Below, one piece after another: positions 34,422 to 41,884 of a stretch of 64,000 bases of DNA. Each line of letters opens with the position of its first letter. Position 1 is the first letter of the stretch. The notes under the pieces were generated by a model. It did not search any database and had not been told where the DNA came from. It was given only the letters and a program-made list of their open reading frames with translations. The stretch comes from Allocoprococcus comes (GTDB taxonomy: Bacteria > Bacillota > Clostridia > Lachnospirales > Lachnospiraceae), in assembly GCF_013300725.1 (NCBI RefSeq), contig NZ_JAAIMM010000011.1, positions 1 to 64,000 on the forward strand, in the 5' to 3' direction. The position numbers were made by a program, and so were the translations under genes.

Positions 34422-34575
34422 TGTAATTCCTCCATTCCCTTGTTGCTTCTTACAGTAACATATATCTAAATTATAAATTTTGCTTCCCGTATTTTGAATC
34501 CTACGGATTACATATCGCTATTATAGTACTTCTGTTTTTCAAATTCAAGAGTGCACTCTGTTTTTTTTGATTTTT

Positions 34576-35091
34576 TTATCTTTTTGGCATTGTGATTGCT
34601 TCAATCCCCACACTTCCACCTCTTACAACTTCAATTGAATTGAATTCAGAACGTAAAAACTGGATGATCGCTGTATTTTTATGTGCCGTGTGTACAAACT
34701 CAAGAAGCACACTGTCTTTTCCATAATCACGTACCTTTGCCTGATAAGTCTGCGCGATCTGGAAAAGCTCTGTCTTATCTTCCGGTGTACAGTTTTTTAC
34801 TTTGATAAACATCAGCTCCTGCATAACAACAGATACTTCTGTAAAATCAATGACTTTGATTACTTCAACCATACGGTTCAGCTGCTTTTTAATCTGTTCA
34901 TAAGTCTCTTCATCACTGTTCGTCTCAATCGTCATTCTGGAGATAGTCGGATCTTCTGTTGTACCTACCGTCAGACTCTCCAGATTATAGGATTTACCGG
35001 AAAAGAGTCCGGAAATCTTGGAAAGTACACCAACCTGATTTTCCACATATAAGGAAATCCATCTTTTTTTCATTGTATTATCCATCTTCAT
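34576..35091 (-). CDS. ilvN: Acetolactate synthase small (regulatory) subunit
   Basis: The 171-residue protein is the ACT-domain regulatory subunit of acetohydroxyacid synthase. The N-terminal ACT domain begins WISLYVENQVGVLSKISGLF with the valine-binding NLESLTVG region. A second ACT-like domain follows (MFIKVKNCTPEDKTEL onward). It activates the large subunit and mediates valine feedback. It starts 12 nt after ilvB with SD GGAGAGGAG. Confidence 0.95.
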   Translation of the reverse strand: MKMDNTMKKRWISLYVENQVGVLSKISGLFSGKSYNLESLTVGTTEDPTISRMTIETNSDEETYEQIKKQLNRMVEVIKVIDFTEVSVVMQELMFIKVKNCTPEDKTELFQIAQTYQAKVRDYGKDSVLLEFVHTAHKNTAIIQFLRSEFNSIEVVRGGSVGIEAITMPKR

Positions 35092-35103
35092 CTCTCCTCT
35101 CCA

Positions 35104-36834
35104 TTAATCCATCAAAAGATCTTCCAGGGTTCCGCCCGGACGTACCATCGGATAAACCTGCACTTCCGGATCCAGCATGAATTCGATCAGAGTCGGCACC
35201 TTCAGTGCACGGTTTGCTTTTGCCTGTTCAAATGCTGCCTTCATCTCGGATTTTTCGGTTACACGGATTCCCTTTGCCCCATAGCTTTCTGCAAGTTTTA
35301 CAAAATCCGGTGTATATTTCGGTGGATGCTCTTCTCCACGTCTTGTCGCTGCGCCTGCACGAAGATCCGTCATAGAATAGCGTTTTCCATAGAAAAGTTT
35401 CTGCCACTGGCGAACCATTCCAAGATAGGTATTGTTAAATACACAGAGGATCAAAGGAAGTTCTTCCAGCACTGCCGTTGCAAATTCCTGAATATTCATC
35501 TGCATACCGCCATCACCGGAAATTGCAATTACCGTACTGTCCGGATTGCCGATCTGCGCTCCGACTGCTCCCGGGAATCCATATCCCATGGTTCCAAGTC
35601 CGCCGGACATATAAAGTCTGGTCTTTTCATTCACTTCCAGATACTGGGATGTGAACATCTGATGCTGTCCTACATCTGTCACAACAATCTTGTCATCATC
35701 TTTAAACACTTCATTGATCGTCTCCAGAATATCCTGTGCCTGCATCTGGTCTCCCTTTGGTTTCATCCTAAGCGGATGCTCCTCTTTCCAGCCTTCGATC
35801 TGTTCCATCCAGCTTTCTTTTTTCTCTATTGGTTCTACATATTCCAATAATTTTTCAATGGCTTCTTTTGCATCCGCAACGATCGGGATATCTACCTGAA
35901 TATTACGTGAGATGGAGGAAGTATCAATGTCGATATGTACGATCGTAGCCTTCGGTGCAAATGCATGCAGTTTTCCAGTGATACGGTCATTAAATCTGGT
36001 CCCGATCGAGAACAGCAGGTCACATTCTTCCACTGCCATATTGGATGCATATGCACCATGCATCCCCAGATTACCGATAAAAAGCGGATGTGTTGTCGGA
36101 ATCGCTCCACGTCCCATGATCGTTGTTACAACCGGGATCTGGGTACGTTCTACAAGTTCTGTAAACGCCTTATTAGCTCCTGCAATATTGACACCGCCAC
36201 CGGCAAGGAACAGAGGCTTCTTTGCTTTTCCAAGCATCTTGACTGCCCTCTTAAGCTGTCCGATATGAACGCCGGTACTCGGCTTATATCCGCGGATATT
36301 GACTGTCTCCGGATAATTCGGGTTTCCAAGCTCTGCCATTACATCTTTCGGGAGATCCACAAGAACCGGTCCTGGACGTCCGCTGCGCGCAATATAGAAT
36401 GCCTCTTTGATGATTCTTCCCAGATCTTCTCTCTTTCTTACTGTCACGCCGTATTTTGTGATACTTCTTGTAATACCTACAATATCAACTTCCTGAAATG
36501 CATCATTTCCGATCAGATGTCTCGCAACCTGTCCGGTAAAACATACCAGCGGTACACTGTCATAATTTGCCGTTGCAATTCCTGTCACCAGATTGGTTGC
36601 ACCCGGTCCGCTTGTCACCAGACATACCCCGACTTTTCCTGTTGATCTGGCGTAAGCGTCTGCCGCATGGACAAGTGCCTGTTCATGACGCGGAAGTACA
36701 ACTTTTGTGTAATCCTGTTTGTAAATTTCATCACTGATATCAATCGTACAGGCTCCCGGATATCCAAAAAGGATATCTACACCCTCTTCTTTTAATGCTT
36801 TTACAAGTAATTTATTCCCTGATATTTTTTTCAT
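35104..36834 (-). CDS. ilvB: Acetolactate synthase large (catalytic) subunit
   Basis: The 576-residue ThDP enzyme condenses pyruvate (or pyruvate plus 2-oxobutyrate) in the first step of branched-chain amino acid synthesis. It has the N-terminal ThDP-activating Glu in FGYPGACTIDISDE and around residues 47-51, the FAD-region GLGMHGAYASN-type segment (NLGMHGAYASNMAVEE), and the ThDP-binding GDGGMQMNIQEFATAV. Length is typical. SD GGAGG precedes the ATG. A T-box leader lies upstream, so transcription rises when a cognate tRNA is uncharged. Confidence 0.96.
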   Translation of the reverse strand: MKKISGNKLLVKALKEEGVDILFGYPGACTIDISDEIYKQDYTKVVLPRHEQALVHAADAYARSTGKVGVCLVTSGPGATNLVTGIATANYDSVPLVCFTGQVARHLIGNDAFQEVDIVGITRSITKYGVTVRKREDLGRIIKEAFYIARSGRPGPVLVDLPKDVMAELGNPNYPETVNIRGYKPSTGVHIGQLKRAVKMLGKAKKPLFLAGGGVNIAGANKAFTELVERTQIPVVTTIMGRGAIPTTHPLFIGNLGMHGAYASNMAVEECDLLFSIGTRFNDRITGKLHAFAPKATIVHIDIDTSSISRNIQVDIPIVADAKEAIEKLLEYVEPIEKKESWMEQIEGWKEEHPLRMKPKGDQMQAQDILETINEVFKDDDKIVVTDVGQHQMFTSQYLEVNEKTRLYMSGGLGTMGYGFPGAVGAQIGNPDSTVIAISGDGGMQMNIQEFATAVLEELPLILCVFNNTYLGMVRQWQKLFYGKRYSMTDLRAGAATRRGEEHPPKYTPDFVKLAESYGAKGIRVTEKSEMKAAFEQAKANRALKVPTLIEFMLDPEVQVYPMVRPGGTLEDLLMD

Positions 36835-36904
36835 AAATCTACCTCCATGAATTTTCTATACAGATGATCGCCAAATTTTTATCATAGTCATATAGAATAA
36901 CAAA

Positions 36905-37199
36905 CGCCCTAAACGGCTGACCGTTCAGGGCGAATATAAAATCCGTGTTACCACCTGTCTTCAGAGAAGCTGCTTCTCTGCTCTCACGCAAGTACAGAAC
37001 CATAGAAATGTTCGATACTATTCCCCTGTAACGTAGGGCTTACGTCGAAGTCTACTTGAGAAATCCCCGTTCGGTCCGCTGCTCAAAGGCTACTTCTACA
37101 ATCCCTTCATGAAGGCTTACACCATCCGCCTTCTCTCTTTGCTTCCGAAGATTATATACTCCTCCTTGTCATAGCATTTCTTCTATTGTCTCATCGATT
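36905..37199 (-). ncRNA. T-box riboswitch leader of ilvBN
   Basis: The minus-strand leader carries the T-box sequence AGGTGGTAACACGG (36943-36956) within an antiterminator context. It is followed by the terminator stem GCCCTAAACG/CGTTCAGGGC (36906-36931) and a T-rich tail. A stem-loop AGAAGCAGCTTCT lies just before the T-box. The ~290-nt length fits a full T-box with stem I. Uncharged tRNA binding would stabilise the antiterminator. The downstream gene predicts a branched-chain specifier, but I could not fix the specifier codon by eye. Confidence 0.9.
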
Positions 37200-37205
37200 A
37201 CATTT

Positions 37206-37235
37206 ATTATAATGAGTGGTCTATTGATTTGTCAA
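37206..37235 (-). promoter_or_regulatory. Sigma-A promoter of the ilvB T-box transcript
   Basis: On the minus strand a perfect TTGACA (37230-37235) and perfect TATAAT (37206-37211) are 18 nt apart, placing the start near 37199, at the 5' end of the T-box leader. Confidence 0.75.
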
Positions 37236-37261
37236 TGATACATTTCGCAAATTTTATTGAT

Positions 37262-37750
37262 CTATTTTATTCTTTCATATTTTGCAAATACATACTCAAG
37301 ATCGAAATATGTCTGTTCATCCGTCTCAGCTGTTTTTTGCCAATCCGGATCCTTGTCCAGATCCGGGAACCAGGTATCTGCCTCATATACATGATCTGTC
37401 CGCGTAACATACGCTGTATTACAGTACGGAAGCATAGCACGGTAAATACTTTCTCCGCCGATCACAAAGACTTCTCCTTCATGCTTTTTACATTCCTGCA
37501 TTGCCTCTTCCACGCTGTGTACCACGATCGCATCCTTCACCTGATAATCCGGGTTGTGGGAAATCACAATATTAACCCTGTTGGCAAGCGGACGTCCCTG
37601 CGGAAAGCTTTCCAGTGTCTTTCTTCCCATCACGACAATATTTCCTTCTGTCATCTGACGGAAGTATTTCATATCTGCCGGGATTCGTACAAGCAGACTG
37701 TTATTCTTTCCTATTGCCCAGTTTTTATCTGCATTTACAATAATGTTCAT
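37262..37750 (-). CDS. folA: Dihydrofolate reductase
   Basis: The 162-residue protein has the DHFR features. N-terminal VNADKNWAIGKNNSLLVRIPAD is shown here as NADKNWAIGKNNS and RIPADMKYF (catalytic acid Asp). NVVMGRKTLESFP-like NIVVMGRKTLESFP and the NADPH-binding VIGGESIYR follow. It regenerates tetrahydrofolate from the dihydrofolate made by ThyA, which is encoded 17 nt upstream in the same operon. Confidence 0.95.
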   Translation of the reverse strand: MNIIVNADKNWAIGKNNSLLVRIPADMKYFRQMTEGNIVVMGRKTLESFPQGRPLANRVNIVISHNPDYQVKDAIVVHSVEEAMQECKKHEGEVFVIGGESIYRAMLPYCNTAYVTRTDHVYEADTWFPDLDKDPDWQKTAETDEQTYFDLEYVFAKYERIK

Positions 37751-37767
37751 CGTATCTGTCTCCTTTT

Positions 37768-38616
37768 CTAAACCGCGATCGGAATATTTTTGACCTGCGG
37801 TCCTGTCACATAGTTGTCTAATCTTACGTCATCCGGTGTGAACTGATAGAAATCTTTCACTTCCGGATTCAGCCAGAATTCCGGTGCCGGGTGCGCCTCT
37901 CTTGAAATCAGTTCTTCGATCAGCGGAATATGCCTGTCGTAAATATGTGCATCTGCGATCACATGTACAAATTCACCCACCTGCATATCGCATACCTGTG
38001 CGAGCATATGAAGCAGCACAGCATACTGGCATACATTCCAGTTATTTGCTGCCAACACATCCTGGGAACGCTGGTTCAGGATTCCGTTCAGTGTCAGCTT
38101 GTCACTGCCTTTTTCTTTTGTCACATTGAACGTCATGCTGTATGCACACGGATACAGATTCATCTCATGAAGATCCTGATGTACATAGATATTCGTCATG
38201 ATCCGGCGGCTGTAAGGATTATTCTTCAGGTCATAGATCACACGGTCTACCTGATCCATCATTCCTTCTTTATAAACATGCTTTACGCCCATCTGATAGC
38301 CGTATGCCTTCCCGATCGATCCATCTTCATCTGCCCAGCTGTCCCAGATGTGACTGTTCAGATCGTGGATATTATTGGATTTTTTCTGCCAGATCCACAA
38401 AAGCTCGTCCATACAGCTTTTGATCCCGGTTCTTCTGAGTGTCAGTGCCGGGAATTCTTTTCGCAGATCATACCGGTTCACCACACCAAATTTTTTTACA
38501 GTATACGCCGGAGTCCCGTCTTCCCATCTCGGACGTACCTTTTCTCCTTCTGTGCTGGTTCCATTATCAATGATGTCCCTGCACATCTCTATAAAAACTT
38601 TGTCTGCATAACTCAT
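37768..38616 (-). CDS. thyA: Thymidylate synthase, divergent ThyA
   Basis: The 282-residue protein makes dTMP from dUMP with methylene-tetrahydrofolate. NPYSRRIM (134-141) supplies the phosphate-binding arginines. LNQRSQDVLAANNWN matches the conserved YQRSxD segment, and the C-terminal DRHIPLIEE and PEF regions fit. The catalytic Cys is Cys157 in LYPCAYS, where most ThyA proteins have PCH. I chose the ATG at 38616 because AAGGAG lies 9-10 nt upstream; the frame also offers a TTG at 38637. It is coupled to folA downstream. Confidence 0.92.
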   Translation of the reverse strand: MSYADKVFIEMCRDIIDNGTSTEGEKVRPRWEDGTPAYTVKKFGVVNRYDLRKEFPALTLRRTGIKSCMDELLWIWQKKSNNIHDLNSHIWDSWADEDGSIGKAYGYQMGVKHVYKEGMMDQVDRVIYDLKNNPYSRRIMTNIYVHQDLHEMNLYPCAYSMTFNVTKEKGSDKLTLNGILNQRSQDVLAANNWNVCQYAVLLHMLAQVCDMQVGEFVHVIADAHIYDRHIPLIEELISREAHPAPEFWLNPEVKDFYQFTPDDVRLDNYVTGPQVKNIPIAV

Positions 38617-38648
38617 GCCTGATTGCTCCTTTTTCAATGCTGTGCCTT

Positions 38649-39935
38649 TTAATATTCTCTGATAATGCTGCTGATCTCACTTACGATCGGCATTTCTTTT
38701 AATTCCTCCAGCGCATCCTGAAGATGGTATTCCTTGACTGCGGATGTTCCGATGACAAGTTCTGCCTTTGCCGCTTTTGCCTGTTCCTGGATCACACGTT
38801 CGATACTTACCTTGTGATCTCCGAATACTTTCGCGATTGCTGCCAGTACTCCCGGTTCATTACTTACCTGCATACGGATAAAGAAACGATTCTTGACGTC
38901 CGCAAATTCCTTGATCGGAAGCTCTTTGTATGCGCTCCATCCGATTCTTCCGGTACAGTTCCATACAATATTTCTTGCAACATCCATCACATCTCCGAGA
39001 ACTGCACTTGCGGTCGGCAGTTCTCCTGCTCCTCTTCCATAGAACATGGTATCCCCAACTGCATCTCCATGCACAAATACAGCATTAAAAGAATCTCTTA
39101 CGGTAGCGAGCGGATGTTTCTTATCGATCATCATCGGATAAACACCTGCTTCAATTCCATCAGATGTATTTCTCGCAATACCGATCAGTTTGATCACATT
39201 TCCCATCTCTTTTGCGTAATTTACATCTGCTGCTGTGATCTTTGTGATTCCCTCCGTATAGACATCCGAAAATTTCACCTGCGAATGGAATGCTGACGTA
39301 GCCATGATCGCCACCTTACGTCCTGCATCCAGACCTTCCACATCCGCCGTTGGATCCGCTTCTGCATACCCCAGCTCTGTCGCCTTTGCAAGTGCTTCTG
39401 TAAAATCCATTCCATCCTCAAACATTTTTGTCAGGATATAGTTGGTCGTTCCGTTGACAATTCCCATGATCTCATCGATCCGGTTGCCTTCCAGGCACTG
39501 CTTAAGCGGACGGATGATCGGGATTCCTCCTGCTACCGCTGCCTCAAACAGGAAATCTGCGCCGCCTTCTTTCGCAGCATCATAGAGTTCCTTTCCATAT
39601 TCTGCGATCAGATCCTTATTTGCACTTACCACATTTTTCCCTGCTTTCAGTGCTTCTGTGATCATCGTTTTCGCTGGCTCAATTCCGCCCATCACTTCGA
39701 TCACGATCTGTATCTCATCATCTTCTATAATCTCTTTCCACTGATCTGTCAGCAGATTCTGATCTACACCCTGTCTTACTTTTTTCATATTGTATACCAG
39801 GATTTTCTTTATTTCAAGAGCGGCGCCGGTCTTCTGCTGCATCTCTTCACTGCGGCGTCCAATCAATTTATAAACACCTGTTCCGACTGTTCCAAGTCCA
39901 AGTAATCCTACTTTGATCGTCTTTGTATCTGTCAT
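38649..39935 (-). CDS. hom: Homoserine dehydrogenase
   Basis: The 428-residue enzyme reduces aspartate semialdehyde to homoserine. The N-terminal NAD(P) fold has GLLGLGTVGTGVYKLI. The catalytic region contains GIVNGTTNYILTKM, YAEADPTADVEGLDAGRK (given as EADPTADVEGLDAGRK) and the active-site Lys. The C-terminal ACT domain (about 350-428; RMQVSNEPGVLAAIAKVFG) gives threonine feedback. SD AGGAGG precedes the ATG. It is transcribed toward thyA-folA with a 32-nt gap. Confidence 0.95.
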   Translation of the reverse strand: MTDTKTIKVGLLGLGTVGTGVYKLIGRRSEEMQQKTGAALEIKKILVYNMKKVRQGVDQNLLTDQWKEIIEDDEIQIVIEVMGGIEPAKTMITEALKAGKNVVSANKDLIAEYGKELYDAAKEGGADFLFEAAVAGGIPIIRPLKQCLEGNRIDEIMGIVNGTTNYILTKMFEDGMDFTEALAKATELGYAEADPTADVEGLDAGRKVAIMATSAFHSQVKFSDVYTEGITKITAADVNYAKEMGNVIKLIGIARNTSDGIEAGVYPMMIDKKHPLATVRDSFNAVFVHGDAVGDTMFYGRGAGELPTASAVLGDVMDVARNIVWNCTGRIGWSAYKELPIKEFADVKNRFFIRMQVSNEPGVLAAIAKVFGDHKVSIERVIQEQAKAAKAELVIGTSAVKEYHLQDALEELKEMPIVSEISSIIREY

Positions 39936-40011
39936 ATCTTCGCGTCCTCCTAATCTCTATAGTAAATCCATTTTATTCTAGCACTTTTTTGTGAATATTC
40001 AAAGAACTTTC

Positions 40012-40039
40012 TTGACATCTTTTGAGGACGTGATAACAT
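40012..40039 (+). promoter_or_regulatory. Promoter of the zinc-ribbon membrane protein gene
   Basis: Perfect TTGACA (40012-40017) lies 16 nt before TAACAT (40034-40039), which has an extended TGA ahead of it. It leaves a leader of about 110 nt before the start at 40157. Confidence 0.5.
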
Positions 40040-40156
40040 TATAAATGTATGATTCTATGTATTTAAGTACGTGAATGTTAAACATAAGTTTTAACATTTA
40101 CATCATTTAATAAGGGAGTAGATACATATTAAAAAACCAAAGAGGAGAGATAAATC

Positions 40157-41026
40157 ATGCAGTGCCCGATTTGTAAAAAGGATCTTGAGATCAAGAACAA
40201 AAAAGTAGGCGAAAATGAAGCCGGTGAAGCAATCTACAATGAATTCGCAATCTGCCGCGACTGTAAAAAGCAGTGGAATTTAGATAAACAGCGTGAAAAG
40301 AAGAAAAAGCTTGCAAAAGAAGCATTGGCTGAAAAAACAGTTGAATCCGGTAAGGCTGCCGAAAAGCCACACAAAAAGCGCCCGGCTGCCGAAGGAGAAA
40401 GAACTTCTGCCGAACGTCCAGCCCAGCCAAAGAAAAAACGTCGGGTATCTCCGGAAAACGCCGAAACGCGGACCGCTTCTTCTGCTAATCCGGAAGTACC
40501 GGCTCATCCGAAGAAAAAACGTCCGAACCCGGCTACTGAAGGAGAAAGACCGGCAAGAAAACCTCGTCCGAAGACAGAAGGTTCTTCCGAAGGACAGCCA
40601 TCCAGACCGCATCCAAAGAAACGCCCTGTTACTTCAGACCGTCCGCTTCTCAAATATGCAGAAGGTCAGGAAGAAAGCCGGGAAGAAGTTCGTCCACGTC
40701 CGAAAAAGAAACGTCCGGAAGAAGCCAAACCGGTACATGCAATTGACAATTCCAGCACACGTATCATTTCTGATGAAAAGGATGAACTTAAAATTACAGC
40801 ACCTGATCTTTCCACTCCAGAGGAGGAAAAAGAACAGACCTATTCTAATATTCCACCAAAGCATGTCCGTGAAAAACGTGAACAGGAGATGCGTGAGAAC
40901 TATCAGAATATGTTAGACGAAGAAGATGATGATGAAAGACATTTTCCTGTTGTCCTTGTTGTAATCCTTATCTTCCTGATCATCGCAGCTGCTGCATTTG
41001 CAGGATACTGGTTCTTCCTGAAATAA
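40157..41026 (+). CDS. Zinc-ribbon, Lys/Pro/Arg-rich, C-terminally anchored membrane protein
   Basis: I recognise no named family. The 289-residue protein begins with a zinc ribbon (Cys3, Cys6, Cys33, Cys36; QCPICKK and AICRDCKK). A long disordered basic region follows with at least four PKKKR-type units (AQPKKKRRV, AHPKKKRPN, PHPKKRPV, RPKKKRPEE). An acidic stretch (about 210-260) and a single C-terminal helix (about 266-288) ending FFLK complete it. This predicts a cytoplasmic body tethered by its tail. The basic repeats suggest binding to RNA, DNA or acidic lipids. It is a single-gene unit with its own promoter and terminator. Confidence 0.75.
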   Translation: MQCPICKKDLEIKNKKVGENEAGEAIYNEFAICRDCKKQWNLDKQREKKKKLAKEALAEKTVESGKAAEKPHKKRPAAEGERTSAERPAQPKKKRRVSPENAETRTASSANPEVPAHPKKKRPNPATEGERPARKPRPKTEGSSEGQPSRPHPKKRPVTSDRPLLKYAEGQEESREEVRPRPKKKRPEEAKPVHAIDNSSTRIISDEKDELKITAPDLSTPEEEKEQTYSNIPPKHVREKREQEMRENYQNMLDEEDDDERHFPVVLVVILIFLIIAAAAFAGYWFFLK

Positions 41027-41044
41027 AAAAGAATAGTTATGATG

Positions 41045-41072
41045 AAAGACTGGCTCGATGCCAGTCTTTTTT
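41045..41072 (+). terminator. Terminator of the zinc-ribbon protein gene
   Basis: A perfect 10-bp stem AAAGACTGGC/GCCAGTCTTT with a 5-nt loop and TTTTTT tail, 18 nt after the stop codon. Confidence 0.9.
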
Positions 41073-41080
41073 ACGTTAGT

Positions 41081-41242
41081 AATGAGCCAGGGTTTCGTGT
41101 GAGCACGAACCCCTGGCGAACGTACACCATCTCGCTTAGCAGCTCGATGATGTACATTCGCCAAATACAGATTTTCACACCTATGCAGATCCTTGTGCAA
41201 GCACAAATCTGCATAGGTGTGAAAATCTGTATTTGGCTCATT
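41081..41242. other. Four-hairpin junction element (possible ncRNA or small mobile repeat)
   Basis: The 162-nt element is closed by AATGAG (41081-41086) and CTCATT (41237-41242). Inside are three hairpins that abut with no spare bases: 41087-41116 (CCAGGG...CCCTGG), 41117-41160 (CGAACGTACA...TGTACATTCG) and 41161-41236. The last has a perfect 30-bp stem and a 16-nt loop. This is the shape of a complete four-way junction. It lies between the terminator of the plus gene and the terminator of the minus tRNA-Gly. No protein-coding frame is credible here. Confidence 0.75.
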
Positions 41243-41256
41243 GTATGCACAAAAAA
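41235..41256. repeat. Recurring motif GGCTCATTGTATGCACAAAA, site 4
   Basis: Fourth site of the motif, joining the four-hairpin element to the T-run of the tRNA-Gly terminator. Confidence 0.6.
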
Positions 41257-41280
41257 GAACCACACGCAACATGTAGTTCT
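41251..41280 (-). terminator. Terminator of the minus-strand tRNA-Gly gene
   Basis: An 11-bp stem with wobbles (AGAACTACATG/CGTGTGGTTCT) and TTTTTT on the minus strand, 9 nt after the tRNA. Confidence 0.75.
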
Positions 41281-41289
41281 TAATTCAAG

Positions 41290-41362
41290 AGCGACAGACG
41301 GGACTCGAACCCGCGACCTCCACCTTGGCAAGGTGGCGTACTACCAACTGTACTACTATCGC
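41290..41362 (-). tRNA. tRNA-Gly (anticodon GCC)
   Basis: The 73-nt cloverleaf has acceptor GCGATAG/CTGTCGC, anticodon stem CCACC/GGTGG with loop TTGCCAA, and T arm GCGGG-TTCGAGT-CCCGT. CCA is not encoded. It is identical to the plus-strand copy at 41623-41695. A promoter lies upstream: TTGACC (41419-41424) and TATAGT (41396-41401) with 17-nt spacing. Confidence 0.95.
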
Positions 41363-41395
41363 ATTCAGTATTTGTTGTTCATCAGAACAATAAAT

Positions 41396-41424
41396 ACTAT
41401 ACAATATATCTATCAATTGGTCAA
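41396..41424 (-). promoter_or_regulatory. Promoter of the minus tRNA-Gly
   Basis: TTGACC and TATAGT, 17 nt apart. The ~25 nt after the -10 box are nearly the same as in the promoter of the plus copy. Confidence 0.7.
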
Positions 41425-41560
41425 GTATATTTTCATTTTTATGTGTCGGACTTTTTCATTCATCTTCATATATTATTCTGTTAAAATTATTTTTTGTCTG
41501 ATTAACAGAAAACTTATTGAATCTTCGTAAAAAGTAGAACAAAATTTCTTCATTTTTTCG

Positions 41561-41589
41561 TTGACAATTCCTTCTTTGTACGGTATAGT
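41561..41589 (+). promoter_or_regulatory. Promoter of the plus tRNA-Gly
   Basis: Perfect TTGACA (41561-41566) and TATAGT (41584-41589), 17 nt apart, about 33 nt before the mature tRNA. Confidence 0.75.
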
Positions 41590-41622
41590 AAATATTGTTC
41601 TGATGAACACAACTTAACAAAT

Positions 41623-41695
41623 GCGATAGTAGTACAGTTGGTAGTACGCCACCTTGCCAAGGTGGAGGTCGCGGGTTCGAGTCCCGTCTGTCGCT
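41623..41695 (+). tRNA. tRNA-Gly (anticodon GCC), second copy
   Basis: Identical in sequence to the minus-strand copy at 41290-41362 and transcribed away from it. Same cloverleaf, anticodon GCC in loop TTGCCAA, no encoded CCA. Followed by its own terminator. Confidence 0.96.
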
Positions 41696-41701
41696 CTTTG
41701 T

Positions 41702-41732
41702 GAGACTTATGAAAATCATAAGTCTCTTTTTT
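41702..41732 (+). terminator. Terminator of the plus tRNA-Gly
   Basis: A perfect 11-bp stem GAGACTTATGA/TCATAAGTCTC with a 3-nt loop and TTTTTT tail. Confidence 0.9.
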
Positions 41733-41806
41733 CATTCATGTAAATTTCTGATTAAACTTTTAATTAAACCAAAAGACTCCATTTGTCAGAGTTGTGCCCG
41801 ATACAC

Positions 41807-41855
41807 GAAAAGGGATCATCTTTCACTTTTTGTAAAAGCCTGATCCCTTCTTTTC
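41807..41855 (-). terminator. Terminator of the M20D amidohydrolase gene
   Basis: Stem AAGGGATCA/TGATCCCTT extended by AAAA/TTTT with one bulged base, about 22-nt loop. It lies 30 nt past the gene's stop on the minus strand. Confidence 0.6.
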
Positions 41856-41884
41856 ATTTATTCTAACCTTATAGATCTTCTCTT

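Noticed and set aside
34545-34575. GAGTGCACTC palindrome followed by a T-run as a terminator
   Set aside because: The T-run lies on the plus strand, where no gene ends; on the minus strand after ilvN the tail is weak. Left unassigned.
40293-40916. Alternate plus frame inside the zinc-ribbon protein gene
   Set aside because: It arises from the Lys/Arg-rich low-complexity DNA; the other frame has the zinc ribbon, the membrane helix and a good SD.
41071-41331. Frame across the other tRNA-Gly and the four-hairpin element
   Set aside because: It is made of tRNA antisense and inverted-repeat sequence, with no SD or family similarity.
41456-41735. Minus-strand frames over the plus tRNA-Gly with peptides such as TGLEPATSTLAR
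   Set aside because: These are the well-known false translations of the antisense of a tRNA gene; the cloverleaf and promoter explain the sequence.
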